Source: Ignavibacteriota bacterium
GTDB lineage: Bacteria; Bacteroidota; Ignavibacteria; UBA10030
DNA: 64,000 nt
Reading direction: 5' to 3'
Assembly (NCBI GenBank): GCA_003170475.1
Contig: PMZI01000010.1
Span: 35,976 to 99,975 of the forward strand
In this document: positions 17,659 to 26,663 of the stretch, one piece after another
How positions within the stretch are numbered: the first letter of the stretch is position 1
Layout: each line of letters begins with the position of its first letter
Position numbers and translations under genes: made by a program
Notes under the pieces: generated by a model
Databases searched by the model: none
What the model saw: only the letters and a program-made list of their open reading frames with translations
What the model was told of the DNA's origin: nothing

Positions 17659-18681
17659 TTATCCCTTCAAGTTCATCGATGAGCCGGACCGCGTTACCTC
17701 TCCAATGACAAACGGCCGTTCGCGTTTTCTACGGAGCAACGCCTGTATCTTCGCCGCGTGTTTCGGCGAAACTATCATGATCAAACCAACACCAAGGTTG
17801 AACGTGCGGCGCATGTCTGCTTCCGGGACATTGCCCGTCCCCTGGATCAAGTCAAAGAGAAAAGGACGCTTCCAGGCCTGCCAGTCAATGTCCAGCATAA
17901 GCCCCTTTGGCACAACACGCATCGTGTTTCCTTCGATTCCCCCACCGGTAATATGGGCCATCCCTTTGATGTCAAATACCGAAAGAAGAGGATAAACGGC
18001 CTTGAAATACGAACGATGGACAGCCAACAATGCGTCCCCCAGAGTCCCTTTCAATTCTACAAACTGGTGGTCCAGTCGGTATTTTCCCAGAAGAACGGTC
18101 CGGGCCAACGAATACCCGTTCGTGTGCAAACCCGTTGATGGCAAAGCAATAAGTACGTCACCCTTCTTTATATGTTGGCCGCGGATCACCCGACGTTCAT
18201 CCACAACACCAACAATTGTGCCAGCGATGTCGTACTCCCCTTCTGAATAAAACCCCGGCATTTCGGCAGTTTCACCACCAATGATCGAGCAACCATTCTG
18301 CTTGCATGCTGTAACGAAGCCATCGATGACCTGCGAGGCAACGACGGGTAAAAGTTTCCCCGTGGCAAAATAGTCGAGGAAATAGAGAGGCTTTGCCCCG
18401 CAAACGAGAATATCATTTACGCAATGGTTCACCAGATCCTGTCCCACCGTGTGGTGGCGGTTCATTGCGAACGCGATCTTGAGCTTCGTTCCAACCCCGT
18501 CAACACTTGAGACCAGTACGGGTCTTCGAATACCTTGGAAGTCTGCTCTATAGAACGCACCGAAGGCGCCGATGTCCGTGAGGACATTGGGAGTGAACGA
18601 TGAACGGACGCGCCCCTTGATCCGGCGCACCAGATCTTCGCCAGCTTCAATATCAACGCCCGCTTGTTTGTAGGTTTTCAT
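17659..18681 (-). CDS. purM: Phosphoribosylformylglycinamidine cyclo-ligase (AIR synthase)
   Basis: Fifth step of purine synthesis: ATP-dependent closure of FGAM to AIR. The track ORF has 46 extra codons at the front; the family start is MKTYKQAGVDIEAGE at 18681, giving 340 residues, the usual length. Motifs seen include SVDGVGTKLKIA (ATP site), VNHCVNDILVCGAKPLYFLDYFA, GGETAEMPGFY and HITGGGIEGN. It leads the operon purM-DUF2721-GNAT-histidine kinase. No other pur genes are in the window. Confidence 0.96.
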   Translation of the reverse strand: MKTYKQAGVDIEAGEDLVRRIKGRVRSSFTPNVLTDIGAFGAFYRADFQGIRRPVLVSSVDGVGTKLKIAFAMNRHHTVGQDLVNHCVNDILVCGAKPLYFLDYFATGKLLPVVASQVIDGFVTACKQNGCSIIGGETAEMPGFYSEGEYDIAGTIVGVVDERRVIRGQHIKKGDVLIALPSTGLHTNGYSLARTVLLGKYRLDHQFVELKGTLGDALLAVHRSYFKAVYPLLSVFDIKGMAHITGGGIEGNTMRVVPKGLMLDIDWQAWKRPFLFDLIQGTGNVPEADMRRTFNLGVGLIMIVSPKHAAKIQALLRRKRERPFVIGEVTRSGSSMNLKG

Positions 18682-18915
18682 GAGGTTAGTGCAGCAATCC
18701 ATCTCTAAGATACCAGATTTTCGGAAGGTGAACAAGCGCGAACTTGGATGTGGAGTTCCACTTCTGACCTTCCTCGACCAAAAAGATGATCCGCGGCGGA
18801 GAAAACAAGGAGGTGACATGACTCACTCTGGACTCGAACTTGGTTTCTAGCCTTGCGAAAATGGGGGCTCTTGACTATATTAGGCTTTCCGTATCAACGA
18901 CTTGCCTGGAGAGCG

Positions 18916-19587
18916 ATGGCCGAGGCACACCTCATAGGGTCCCACGAGACACTGGAAGTCAGGAAAATCTTCTGCATCGGACGAAACTATGCAGGCCATG
19001 CGAAGGAGATGAAAGCAGATGTCCCCGAAGCCCCCGTTTTTTTCCTCAAACCACCGACAGCCATCATTGCCGACGGCGGCCTGATTCGAATTCCGTCCAT
19101 TTCAAAGGAACTGCACCATGAGGTGGAGATGACAGTCCTGATCGGGCGGGGCGGAAAGGATGTCTCCCGAGGCAATGCCCTCAATCTCGTGGCGGGATAC
19201 GGTATAGGACTTGACATGACGCTGCGGGACGTCCAGAGCGAGGCAAAGAAAAAGGGTCTGCCCTGGACACTAGCAAAAGGCTTTGATACTTCAGCCCCGC
19301 TCTCCTCATTTGTGCCGGCAGATCAGATCGCTGACCCCCATGATCTCAATCTGAAGCTCGACGTCAACGGCATTACCCGGCAGCAATCAAACACGAAGAA
19401 CTTCATTTTCAAAATCGATGAGTTGATTGCCTATATCTCCCAATTCTTCACATTTGAACGGGGAGACATCATTTTCACCGGTACGCCGGAAGGGGTCGCT
19501 CCTGCTACGTCAGGAGATCGGCTTGAAGCTCAGCTTTCTTCCCCCGAGCACACGGTTCTTGCATCTCTCAAAGTGAGTGTTCAATAA
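18916..19587 (+). CDS. Fumarylacetoacetate hydrolase family protein (acylpyruvase-like)
   Basis: About 223 residues from the ATG at 18916; the track start 21 codons earlier adds sequence unlike the family. The FAH fold is clear: CIGRNYAGHAKEM, FLKPPTAI, the metal-binding HHEVEMTVLIG, GYGIGLDMTLRDVQ and GDIIFTGTPEGV. It resembles the YcgM/FAHD1 group, which hydrolyses acylpyruvates or decarboxylates oxaloacetate. The precise substrate cannot be assigned. It is divergent from purM and precedes a small membrane protein by 14 nt. Confidence 0.92.
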   Translation: MAEAHLIGSHETLEVRKIFCIGRNYAGHAKEMKADVPEAPVFFLKPPTAIIADGGLIRIPSISKELHHEVEMTVLIGRGGKDVSRGNALNLVAGYGIGLDMTLRDVQSEAKKKGLPWTLAKGFDTSAPLSSFVPADQIADPHDLNLKLDVNGITRQQSNTKNFIFKIDELIAYISQFFTFERGDIIFTGTPEGVAPATSGDRLEAQLSSPEHTVLASLKVSVQ

Positions 19588-19601
19588 GCACACACGATTT
19601 G

Positions 19602-19979
19602 ATGATCAGGGTCAGACAATTTCTGAGGAACTACCGTGTCGCCATCTCGGCGTGGCTTCTCATTATCGTCCTTATCTATGCAGGTCTCTCTTACAGGATT
19701 GACAACAGCGTTGTTGCGCTGAGTGTTCTCGCGGTTGGCATTCTTGGACAGGCTTTCGGAGCCCTTGTGGCATGGATCGGACTTGTTCCTCTGGTCGGAC
19801 CGATGGTGGCGCATTTCCTGTCTCTGCCCTTCATCTGGCTCCTGAACGGGGTCGGCTACCTAGTCTCTGCCGTCGCAATCAGACGAGGCTATTCAAAGGA
19901 TGTGCTCAATTATAGGATCATCACCGTCACGCTCCTTTTCGGGATTACGTTTGGCTATGTCCTTGGAAAGGTTCTCTGA
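19602..19979 (+). CDS. Small integral membrane protein, unknown function
   Basis: 125 residues with about four hydrophobic helices (ISAWLLIIVLIYAGL, ALSVLAVGILGQAFGALVAW, HFLSLPFIWLLNGVGYLVSAVA, ITVTLLFGITFGYVLG). The track start is a TTG; the ATG one codon on (19602) is more likely. I do not recognise a family. It sits between the FAH-family gene and the M23 peptidase gene in the same orientation with short gaps. Confidence 0.75.
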   Translation: MIRVRQFLRNYRVAISAWLLIIVLIYAGLSYRIDNSVVALSVLAVGILGQAFGALVAWIGLVPLVGPMVAHFLSLPFIWLLNGVGYLVSAVAIRRGYSKDVLNYRIITVTLLFGITFGYVLGKVL

Positions 19980-20004
19980 TTCCTAACCTCATCTGGAGCA
20001 ATAC

Positions 20005-21183
20005 TTGAATCGACTACGAATAGTCTCCATCATCTCGATCGTCGCTTTCGCGTTCTTGTCAAGCTCCCCAGGACCTGCTCTCAATAAGAAGAGCCTGGAA
20101 GTCCGATCCACTCGGGACCGCGTGGCCAACAGCTGGATCGAGCAAGTGTATTCTCCGTTTGATACACTTCGGACCGATCTCTCAGACTACATCTGGCCTA
20201 CGAATGCCAGCACCGTGATAACGTCCTCTTTCGCCGACTATCGACGGACGCACCTCCATGAGGGGATCGATATTTCGACCAACAACCAAAAAGGATACCC
20301 GGTCTATGCATCACGGGATGGCTACGTAAGCAGGATATTTATCTCTCGTCGCGGATACGGCAAAATGCTCACGGTCCACCACCCGGACGGATTCGTGACA
20401 ATGTATGCCCACCTCCAGAGATTCATGAGTCCGATCGATGACTACGTGAAGAAAATCCAAAAACGGACAAGACACTACTCGCTCGAAACGGATCTTGAAC
20501 CATCGATGTTTCCTGTCTCAAAGGGAGACGTCATCGCCTACACGGGAAATACCGGTATCGGGGCGGCTCATCTCCATTTCGAAGTGCGGGATTCATCTTT
20601 CAATCCGATTAACCCCCTCCTGTTGCCACACATCATATCTGCCCTCAGCGATGAAGTTCCCCCGGAGTTTCAGATGGTCGCCTTCACGCCTTTGGACCGA
20701 TCTTCGAAAGTTCTGGGCAGGAACAAGACGTGGACCGGGGACGCGAAGAAGGAAGGTTCCGGCAGCTACACATTGTCACAACCTGTCAAACTCTCCGGCT
20801 CCGTTGGGATCAGTGTTCGGGCAACAGATCGAGCGGATGTCTTAAAGTACAGAACAGGCTGTTATCGGTTTGAGATGTACGTCGATGGTCAACTCCTCTT
20901 CAGTTCAGCGAAGAACTATATATTGGAGAGCGAATCGCACCTTGTCTCAAATTATTATGACAAGAATCTCATCAGGTTGAGAAAAGGGCGATTCGAAAAA
21001 CTCTATGTCGAATCTGGCAATCGCCTCCCATTCTACAACCGTCTCCCTGAAGGCGCTGGCACGATTGAGACATCTGAATTCCAACCGGGCGAGCACGTCT
21101 TGAAAATTGCGACCTGGGATCTGTCCGGCAACGAGTCAACTCTGACAACAATTCTCGTGATGGGAAGTTCTTCCGCACAGTAG
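20005..21183 (+). CDS. M23 family metallopeptidase (LytM domain), periplasmic
   Basis: 392 residues beginning with a TTG start; CTGGAG eight bases upstream supports it and no ATG is available nearby. An N-terminal signal peptide leads to a LytM/M23 fold: zinc ligands in HEGIDIS (His85, Asp89) and HLHFEV (near 194), with the glycine-rich GYVSRIFISRRGYGKML core. The C-terminal 180 residues form a beta-rich extension of unknown role. Such enzymes cut peptidoglycan cross-bridges or activate amidases. A rho-independent terminator follows. Confidence 0.92.
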   Translation: MNRLRIVSIISIVAFAFLSSSPGPALNKKSLEVRSTRDRVANSWIEQVYSPFDTLRTDLSDYIWPTNASTVITSSFADYRRTHLHEGIDISTNNQKGYPVYASRDGYVSRIFISRRGYGKMLTVHHPDGFVTMYAHLQRFMSPIDDYVKKIQKRTRHYSLETDLEPSMFPVSKGDVIAYTGNTGIGAAHLHFEVRDSSFNPINPLLLPHIISALSDEVPPEFQMVAFTPLDRSSKVLGRNKTWTGDAKKEGSGSYTLSQPVKLSGSVGISVRATDRADVLKYRTGCYRFEMYVDGQLLFSSAKNYILESESHLVSNYYDKNLIRLRKGRFEKLYVESGNRLPFYNRLPEGAGTIETSEFQPGEHVLKIATWDLSGNESTLTTILVMGSSSAQ

Positions 21184-21230
21184 GTGAATCCATATCGCTG
21201 AGTCGCTTCTCGAGACCGCTTCACACGACC

Positions 21231-21259
21231 ATCCTCGTTGATTTACACGAGGATTTTTC
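21231..21259 (+). terminator. Rho-independent terminator after the M23 peptidase gene
   Basis: ATCCTCGT and ACGAGGAT pair over an 8-nt loop and are followed by TTTTTCGTTT. Confidence 0.85.
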
Positions 21260-21304
21260 GTTTATTTTGAGAAGAGAAGATGGCGAACGAGGAGGAAACA
21301 GAAG

Positions 21305-21751
21305 ATGCAATCTCCGCGAATCGTGTTCTGCGTGATCTTCACATTGGCCTTCGCCGTGGCCTGCAAAGACGGTGGTGACGCTGTTTCCAGCGCAACCCCG
21401 CTGGGAAACTCACCGAGCTCGTATAGCTACAAAGCATACAATTCCAAAGGTTCGCTTGTCGTGGCAGGCACGATAACTCTAGCCGTGACAGACGGTGGAA
21501 CAATGAGCGGGAGATGGACGCTCGAATGCGTGGCTCCCGGGGAAAAAGTTGGACCGCAGACCGGCACCGGCACCCTTTCCGGTACCATCCAGGGAACAAC
21601 AGTTACAATCAATCTGAACCCGGGATGGATCGATAACAATGTCTTTCTCTCCGGCTCCTTGGACAAGGATCGGCTCAGCGGAACGTGGATGTGGAGCACG
21701 TTCGTCGGATCAACGTCGCAAGGGGGATTTGAGGCCATCAAGTTTCAGTAG
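21305..21751 (+). CDS. Lipoprotein of unknown function
   Basis: 148 residues with a signal peptide and lipobox (FAVACKDGG). The mature part is Gly/Thr/Ser-rich beta structure (GTMSGRWTLECVAPG, GTGTLSGTIQGTTVTINLNPG, SGSLDKDRLSGTWMW), the pattern of small lipocalin-like or repeat beta-barrel lipoproteins. No family name can be given with certainty. It follows a terminator and so has its own promoter, and lies 82 bp before valS. Confidence 0.82.
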   Translation: MQSPRIVFCVIFTLAFAVACKDGGDAVSSATPLGNSPSSYSYKAYNSKGSLVVAGTITLAVTDGGTMSGRWTLECVAPGEKVGPQTGTGTLSGTIQGTTVTINLNPGWIDNNVFLSGSLDKDRLSGTWMWSTFVGSTSQGGFEAIKFQ

Positions 21752-21833
21752 CGAATCGCCGCAACTCATGTTCATCTCCGGCGGCTCGTGGGCCGCTTCA
21801 ACAATTTCATTCTCACAAGAAAAAAACACAAAG

Positions 21834-24545
21834 ATGCAGGAACTCTCAAAGGCATATAATCCCAAAGAAGTCGAGGACAAGTGGTACGAGTACTGGGAAT
21901 CGCATAATCTGTTCCACGCCACGGCGAACAAAGAGCGGACTCCGTACACCATCGTCATTCCACCTCCCAATATCACGGGAATCCTCACGATGGGGCACGT
22001 CCTGAACAACTCCATTCAGGACATCTTGATTCGCTGGAAGCGCATGCAAGGGTATGAAGCGTGCTGGATCCCCGGGACGGACCACGCCGGGATCGCAACG
22101 CAGAATGCCGTGGAAAAGTCGCTCGCCAAGGATGGAATCAAACGGCACGATCTCGGGCGGGAGAAGTTTGTCGAACGGGTATGGAAATGGCGTGACGAAT
22201 ATGGCGGCACCATCATCCGACAGCTCAGAAAGCTCGGAACATCTTGTGATTGGGAGCGCGAGCGTTTCACATTCGACGAGGGGCTGTCCGAGGCCGTAAA
22301 GGAAGTCTTCGTACGGATGTTTGACAAAGGGTTGATCTATCGCGGCAAGTACATCGTGAACTGGTGTCCCTACCATCAGACTGCGCTCAGCGATGACGAA
22401 GTGGACCATGCCGAGAGCAACGGCAATCTCTGGCACATCCGATATGCGATTGAAGACTCGAAGGAGTTCGCTGTTGTCGCAACGACCCGTCCCGAGACGA
22501 TGCTGGGGGACACCGCGATCGCGGTGAATCCACACGACGAGCGGTACAAGGCGCTTGTTGGCAAATCAGCTATTCTGCCCCTCGTCGGGCGCAAGATCCG
22601 CATTATCGCAGACGACTTTGTCGATGCGACCTTCGGAACCGGGATGGTGAAAGTAACACCGGCGCACGACCCCAACGATTTTCTCATGGGTCAACGGCAT
22701 CATCTCGAACAAATCAACATCATGGATGAGAAGGGGCACTTGAACTGGTCCGTTCCAAAAAAGTACGCAGGACTGGATCGTTTCGAAGCTCGCAAACAGG
22801 TCGTCAAGGACCTTGAAGATCAAGGGTTCCTTGTCAAGATCGAGCCGCACATTCACAATGTCGGAAAATGCTACCGATGTCACACTGTCATTGAGCCGTA
22901 TCTATCGGACCAGTGGTTCGTCCGCATGAAGCCGTTGGCAGAACCGGCTCTCAGAGTCGTGCGAGAGGGCAAGATCCACTTCCATCCACAGCGTTGGGAG
23001 AAAGTCTACGATCACTGGATGACCAACATTCGCGATTGGTGCATCTCCCGCCAGATCTGGTGGGGTCATCGTATCCCCGTGTACTATACGCCGGACGGAG
23101 CTCTCACAGCAGCGCGAAACGAAAGCGAGGCGCGGCAGAAACTCGGCATCGGCCCCGACGTTCCGCTCCGACAGGACGAAGACGTACTCGACACATGGTT
23201 TTCTTCCTGGCTCTGGCCTTTCTCGATTCTCGGATGGCCGCACGACAACCCGGATCTGAGGTACTTCAATCCCACGGCGACACTCGTCACTGGTCCGGAT
23301 ATCATCTTCTTCTGGGTTGCGCGCATGATCATGGCGAACATGGAGTTCATGCGGGGCGAACCCAACGCCCAGGGAACACCGCGGTCAAAAGATGAAGAGC
23401 TCATTCCATTCCAGGATGTCTACTTCACCAGCATCATTCGTGATGCCCAGGGAAGGAAGATGAGCAAATCGCTCGGCAATTCCCCCGATCCGCTCGACGT
23501 GATCGATCAGTACGGAGCAGATGCTTTGCGCTTCACCGTCGCCTTCCTTTCCCCACTCGGCCAGGATGTTCTCTTTTCCAGCGAGAAGTGCGAAATCGGC
23601 AGAAACTTTGCCAACAAAATTTGGAATGCGGGTCGCTTCCTGCTCATGAATAAGACAGAGTTGGTCGGCTCGGGTGAGGTTGATTTGACTTCGCTGCCCG
23701 ATGCACAACTTGACCTTGCCGACCGTTGGATTCTCTCGCGGCTTCACCATTCCATTGGAAATCTCAACACAGCTCTCACGGAATTCCGTCTCAACGAAGC
23801 GAGCAAGATACTCTACGATTTCATCTGGCATGACTTCTGTGACTGGTACCTTGAGCTTGTGAAGACACGGTTCTATGGGGACGAATCGGCAGAGACGAAA
23901 AAGGTCGTGCTGACGAGAGCTCTCTGGATCTTTGACCAGGCCCTCCGCCTTCTTCATCCGGTCATGCCATTCGTTACCGAAGAGCTCTGGCAGCACCTCG
24001 CCGAGCGGTCCGGACAGTCTCTGATTCGATCAGCATTCCCCGCGGCAGAAGGGACATGGGTCGATCAGAAGACAGAAGACGAGATGGCATTTGTGCAGGA
24101 TATCATCAATGCATTGAGAAATATCCGCGGCGAGAACAACATCGCGCCTTCCAAGGAGATCAAAATTCAGGTGCGATTGGCCGAGGGGACCAGCAGCACA
24201 ATTTTTGACACGTACTCCAAGTATCTGCAGAAACTTGCCCGCGTCTCCGCCATCGAGATGCTGCCGGCATCGGTAAAACCGAAGCTTGCCTCGGGCGCCG
24301 TGGTGGGCGGTTCTGAGATCTTTGTTCCCCTCGAAGGGCTCATCGATCTGGACGCGGAGCGCGCCCGCATCGAGAAAGAGATCGCCAGACTTCAGCAAGC
24401 AATTGAAGCCACGGAACGGAAACTCGCTAATGAGTCGTTCGTTGCACGAGCTCCGCAAGATGTCGTGGAAAAGGAGCGGGAGAAGCTCGCGTCGTTCCGG
24501 ACGACGGTCGAAAAACTCCAGGCAAATCTGATACACTTGTCTTAA
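21834..24545 (+). CDS. valS: Valyl-tRNA synthetase
   Basis: Class I synthetase charging tRNA-Val. The track ORF starts 65 codons too early and overlaps the previous gene; the correct ATG is 21834 (MQELSKAYNPKEVEDKWYEYW), giving 903 residues. The Rossmann entrance PPPNITGILTMGHVLN has Thr where HMGH is commonest; the KMSKS loop is intact (GRKMSKSLGNSPDP). The editing domain with ATTRPETMLGDTAIAVNP and a C-terminal coiled arm (ARIEKEIARLQQAIEATERKL) are present. The Shine-Dalgarno is weak. Confidence 0.97.
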   Translation: MQELSKAYNPKEVEDKWYEYWESHNLFHATANKERTPYTIVIPPPNITGILTMGHVLNNSIQDILIRWKRMQGYEACWIPGTDHAGIATQNAVEKSLAKDGIKRHDLGREKFVERVWKWRDEYGGTIIRQLRKLGTSCDWERERFTFDEGLSEAVKEVFVRMFDKGLIYRGKYIVNWCPYHQTALSDDEVDHAESNGNLWHIRYAIEDSKEFAVVATTRPETMLGDTAIAVNPHDERYKALVGKSAILPLVGRKIRIIADDFVDATFGTGMVKVTPAHDPNDFLMGQRHHLEQINIMDEKGHLNWSVPKKYAGLDRFEARKQVVKDLEDQGFLVKIEPHIHNVGKCYRCHTVIEPYLSDQWFVRMKPLAEPALRVVREGKIHFHPQRWEKVYDHWMTNIRDWCISRQIWWGHRIPVYYTPDGALTAARNESEARQKLGIGPDVPLRQDEDVLDTWFSSWLWPFSILGWPHDNPDLRYFNPTATLVTGPDIIFFWVARMIMANMEFMRGEPNAQGTPRSKDEELIPFQDVYFTSIIRDAQGRKMSKSLGNSPDPLDVIDQYGADALRFTVAFLSPLGQDVLFSSEKCEIGRNFANKIWNAGRFLLMNKTELVGSGEVDLTSLPDAQLDLADRWILSRLHHSIGNLNTALTEFRLNEASKILYDFIWHDFCDWYLELVKTRFYGDESAETKKVVLTRALWIFDQALRLLHPVMPFVTEELWQHLAERSGQSLIRSAFPAAEGTWVDQKTEDEMAFVQDIINALRNIRGENNIAPSKEIKIQVRLAEGTSSTIFDTYSKYLQKLARVSAIEMLPASVKPKLASGAVVGGSEIFVPLEGLIDLDAERARIEKEIARLQQAIEATERKLANESFVARAPQDVVEKEREKLASFRTTVEKLQANLIHLS

Positions 24546-24563
24546 CCGGCGACAGTTATCGTT

Positions 24564-24974
24564 ATGGTTCCTCAATCAATGGTCTACATCGGTGAGCTTC
24601 GCTGCAAAGCGACTCACGGCCCGAGCAGCGTCGCACTGGTCACGGATGCACCGACCGACAATCAAGGCCTCGGCCAAAGTTTCTCCCCCACCGACCTCCT
24701 GGTGACCGCGCTGACGACGTGTCAGGTGACAACGATGAGCATCGCCGCTTCGCGCGACAACGTTGTGCTCAATGGCACAAAAGTCTATGCGGAGAAACAT
24801 ATGAGCACCGAGGGGCCCAGGCGAGTTGCCCGAATCGCCATCAAGATGGAGTTTCCCCGAGGCATTCCTCATGAGTATCGCGGGAAACTCGAGAACATTG
24901 CTCGGACGTGCCCTGTTGCTTTAAGCGTGCACACCGATGTTCATGTCGACCAGACTTTTTCGTATCCTGATTGA
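24564..24974 (+). CDS. OsmC family protein (peroxiredoxin-like)
   Basis: 136 residues. The two catalytic cysteines of the OsmC/Ohr fold are seen in LTTCQVTTM (about 53) and ARTCPVALSV (about 113), with the usual SPTDLLVTAL leader. Family members reduce organic hydroperoxides with thiols; YhfA-like members have no proven substrate, and this sequence looks closer to that general OsmC group than to Ohr. Two candidate starts (residues 1 and 6). It sits 18 bp after valS. Confidence 0.9.
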   Translation: MVPQSMVYIGELRCKATHGPSSVALVTDAPTDNQGLGQSFSPTDLLVTALTTCQVTTMSIAASRDNVVLNGTKVYAEKHMSTEGPRRVARIAIKMEFPRGIPHEYRGKLENIARTCPVALSVHTDVHVDQTFSYPD

Positions 24975-25037
24975 CCTCCCCCTTCGTTTCGACGGAGGCG
25001 AGCGGGTAAGAGTGCGCTGTATAATCAGGAGTCACCC

Positions 25038-26102
25038 ATGAAACTCTTTCTTCCTTCGCTGCTTCTTCTTCTCTGCTCAATCCTGATAGAATCATGCTCT
25101 TCGTGGACCTACAAAGAAATGTACCCCACGTTGATCGATGGCCGCTATGATTCTGAATTCCCTTACAGAGGCTGCTCGACGCAACTGGAGCAAATCACCG
25201 AAACCGTCAAGCAGATTTCCGTCGTGGTCTACTACAAGACCTACGTGTTTTCGCTCGATGATTCCGTGACGTCGGAGAATATTTCCCGCGTTCTCATGGG
25301 CACCAAGCTGCCTGAACCGACCTTTCAAGATCACAGTGTCGCAGGAACCGGCACCATCATCTCCGACAACAACGGAAGAATCGCTCTCCTCACCTGTGCT
25401 CACATCGTCGACTTTCCAGACACCGTCGTTGCACGATACAGGGCTCCGGATCACCGGCTGACACCCTTCCTTCACAGTATCTCCCTCAAGTCGAGTCAAA
25501 CAATCTTCTTGAACGAAATCGCGGGGACCACTTCTCTCGAAGTTCTTGCCATCCATCGCGATGATGATTTGGCCATTCTTGGACAGTCTCTCACCGCCGA
25601 GCAAGATGCGCGTATCAGGGTCTTCACCTATCCTCTCGGAAGAGCGAAAGACCTCGAATGGGGGTCATTTGTCTATCTCTTCGGATACCCATCGGGGTTC
25701 CGGATGATTACCAAGGGAATCGTCAGCCTCTCAAAAAAGCCGCCGCCCGGATCGTTTGTCGTTGATGCTGTCATGTCGCCCGGAGCGAGCGGGTCAATCG
25801 CACTGGCAGTGCGTGATGGAGTTCCGAACTTTGAGCTTGTCGGCATCATTAAGATGTTTCCTGCAAAAACTTCGTACGTCTTGAAGCCCTCATGGCAGGG
25901 CGATGATGTCCAGTATGACCCCCTCGAACCGTATAGGGGTGACATGTTTGTGGAACAAAAAACTGAGATTCGGGAAGGAATCGCTGTTGCCATTCCTGCG
26001 GAGACCATCCTGTCGTTCATACAGGAGAACCGGCACCGTCTGGCGCAACGCGGCTACGATGTACGATCGTGGACCGACTCTCCAAAAACCGAACCAAAAT
26101 AG
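25038..26102 (+). CDS. Lipid-anchored trypsin-like serine protease
   Basis: 354 residues with a signal peptide and lipobox (ILIESCSSW). The chymotrypsin-fold triad can be read as His in LLTCAHIVDF (about 121), Asp in HRDDDLAIL (about 178) and Ser in MSPGASGSIAL (about 255). The GASGS serine motif differs from the usual GNSGG but keeps the oxyanion-hole layout. No PDZ domain is present, unlike DegP. It probably sits in the outer or inner membrane facing the periplasm. The substrate is unknown. Confidence 0.82.
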   Translation: MKLFLPSLLLLLCSILIESCSSWTYKEMYPTLIDGRYDSEFPYRGCSTQLEQITETVKQISVVVYYKTYVFSLDDSVTSENISRVLMGTKLPEPTFQDHSVAGTGTIISDNNGRIALLTCAHIVDFPDTVVARYRAPDHRLTPFLHSISLKSSQTIFLNEIAGTTSLEVLAIHRDDDLAILGQSLTAEQDARIRVFTYPLGRAKDLEWGSFVYLFGYPSGFRMITKGIVSLSKKPPPGSFVVDAVMSPGASGSIALAVRDGVPNFELVGIIKMFPAKTSYVLKPSWQGDDVQYDPLEPYRGDMFVEQKTEIREGIAVAIPAETILSFIQENRHRLAQRGYDVRSWTDSPKTEPK

Positions 26103-26151
26103 GATCGACCGAAGAGCGTGGACAAATCTCTAAAGAGCAATGTGATCGCAC

Positions 26152-26652
26152 ATGAGTAATCACCTGACCATCAGACCAGCGACACCGAACGACGTTCCCC
26201 TCATTCTCGACTTGATCAGGGAATTGGCTGTCTACGAGAAGCTAGCCCATGAAGTCGTTGCCTCAGAAGCGATACTCACGGAAACCCTCTTCGGGAACCC
26301 CCGATACGCAGAGGTTGTCATCGCGCGATATGACGGTCTTCCTGTCGGCTATGCCCTCTTCTTTCATTCGTTCTCCACTTTTCTAGGACGACCGGGGCTC
26401 TACCTTGAAGATGTCTTTGTTCAGCCAACAATGCGCGGCAAGGGAATCGGAAAGTCGCTGCTTGTGTATCTCGCCCGCCTGGCCGTTGAGCGAAAATGTG
26501 GCAGATTCGAATGGTCCGTCCTCAACTGGAATGAGCCATCGATCGGATTTTACAAGTCTCTCGGCGCCAAATCGATGGACGATTGGACCGTTTACCGACT
26601 CGCTGGCGAGTCCCTGGAGCAATTGGCGAAAGAGCCGATAGCAATCTCATGA
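26152..26652 (+). CDS. GNAT acetyltransferase, diamine-acetyltransferase-like
   Basis: 166 residues. The N-terminal IRPATPNDVPLILDLIRELAVYEK pattern, YLEDVFVQPTMRGKGIGKSLL acetyl-CoA loop, FEWSVLNWNEPSIGFYKSLGA and final DWTVYRL match the SAT1-like GNAT group (spermidine/spermine or thialysine N-acetyltransferases). The substrate is inferred from that resemblance only. The gene ends 11 nt before dinB and may be cotranscribed with it. Confidence 0.9.
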   Translation: MSNHLTIRPATPNDVPLILDLIRELAVYEKLAHEVVASEAILTETLFGNPRYAEVVIARYDGLPVGYALFFHSFSTFLGRPGLYLEDVFVQPTMRGKGIGKSLLVYLARLAVERKCGRFEWSVLNWNEPSIGFYKSLGAKSMDDWTVYRLAGESLEQLAKEPIAIS

Positions 26653-26663
26653 CGCACTGATGC

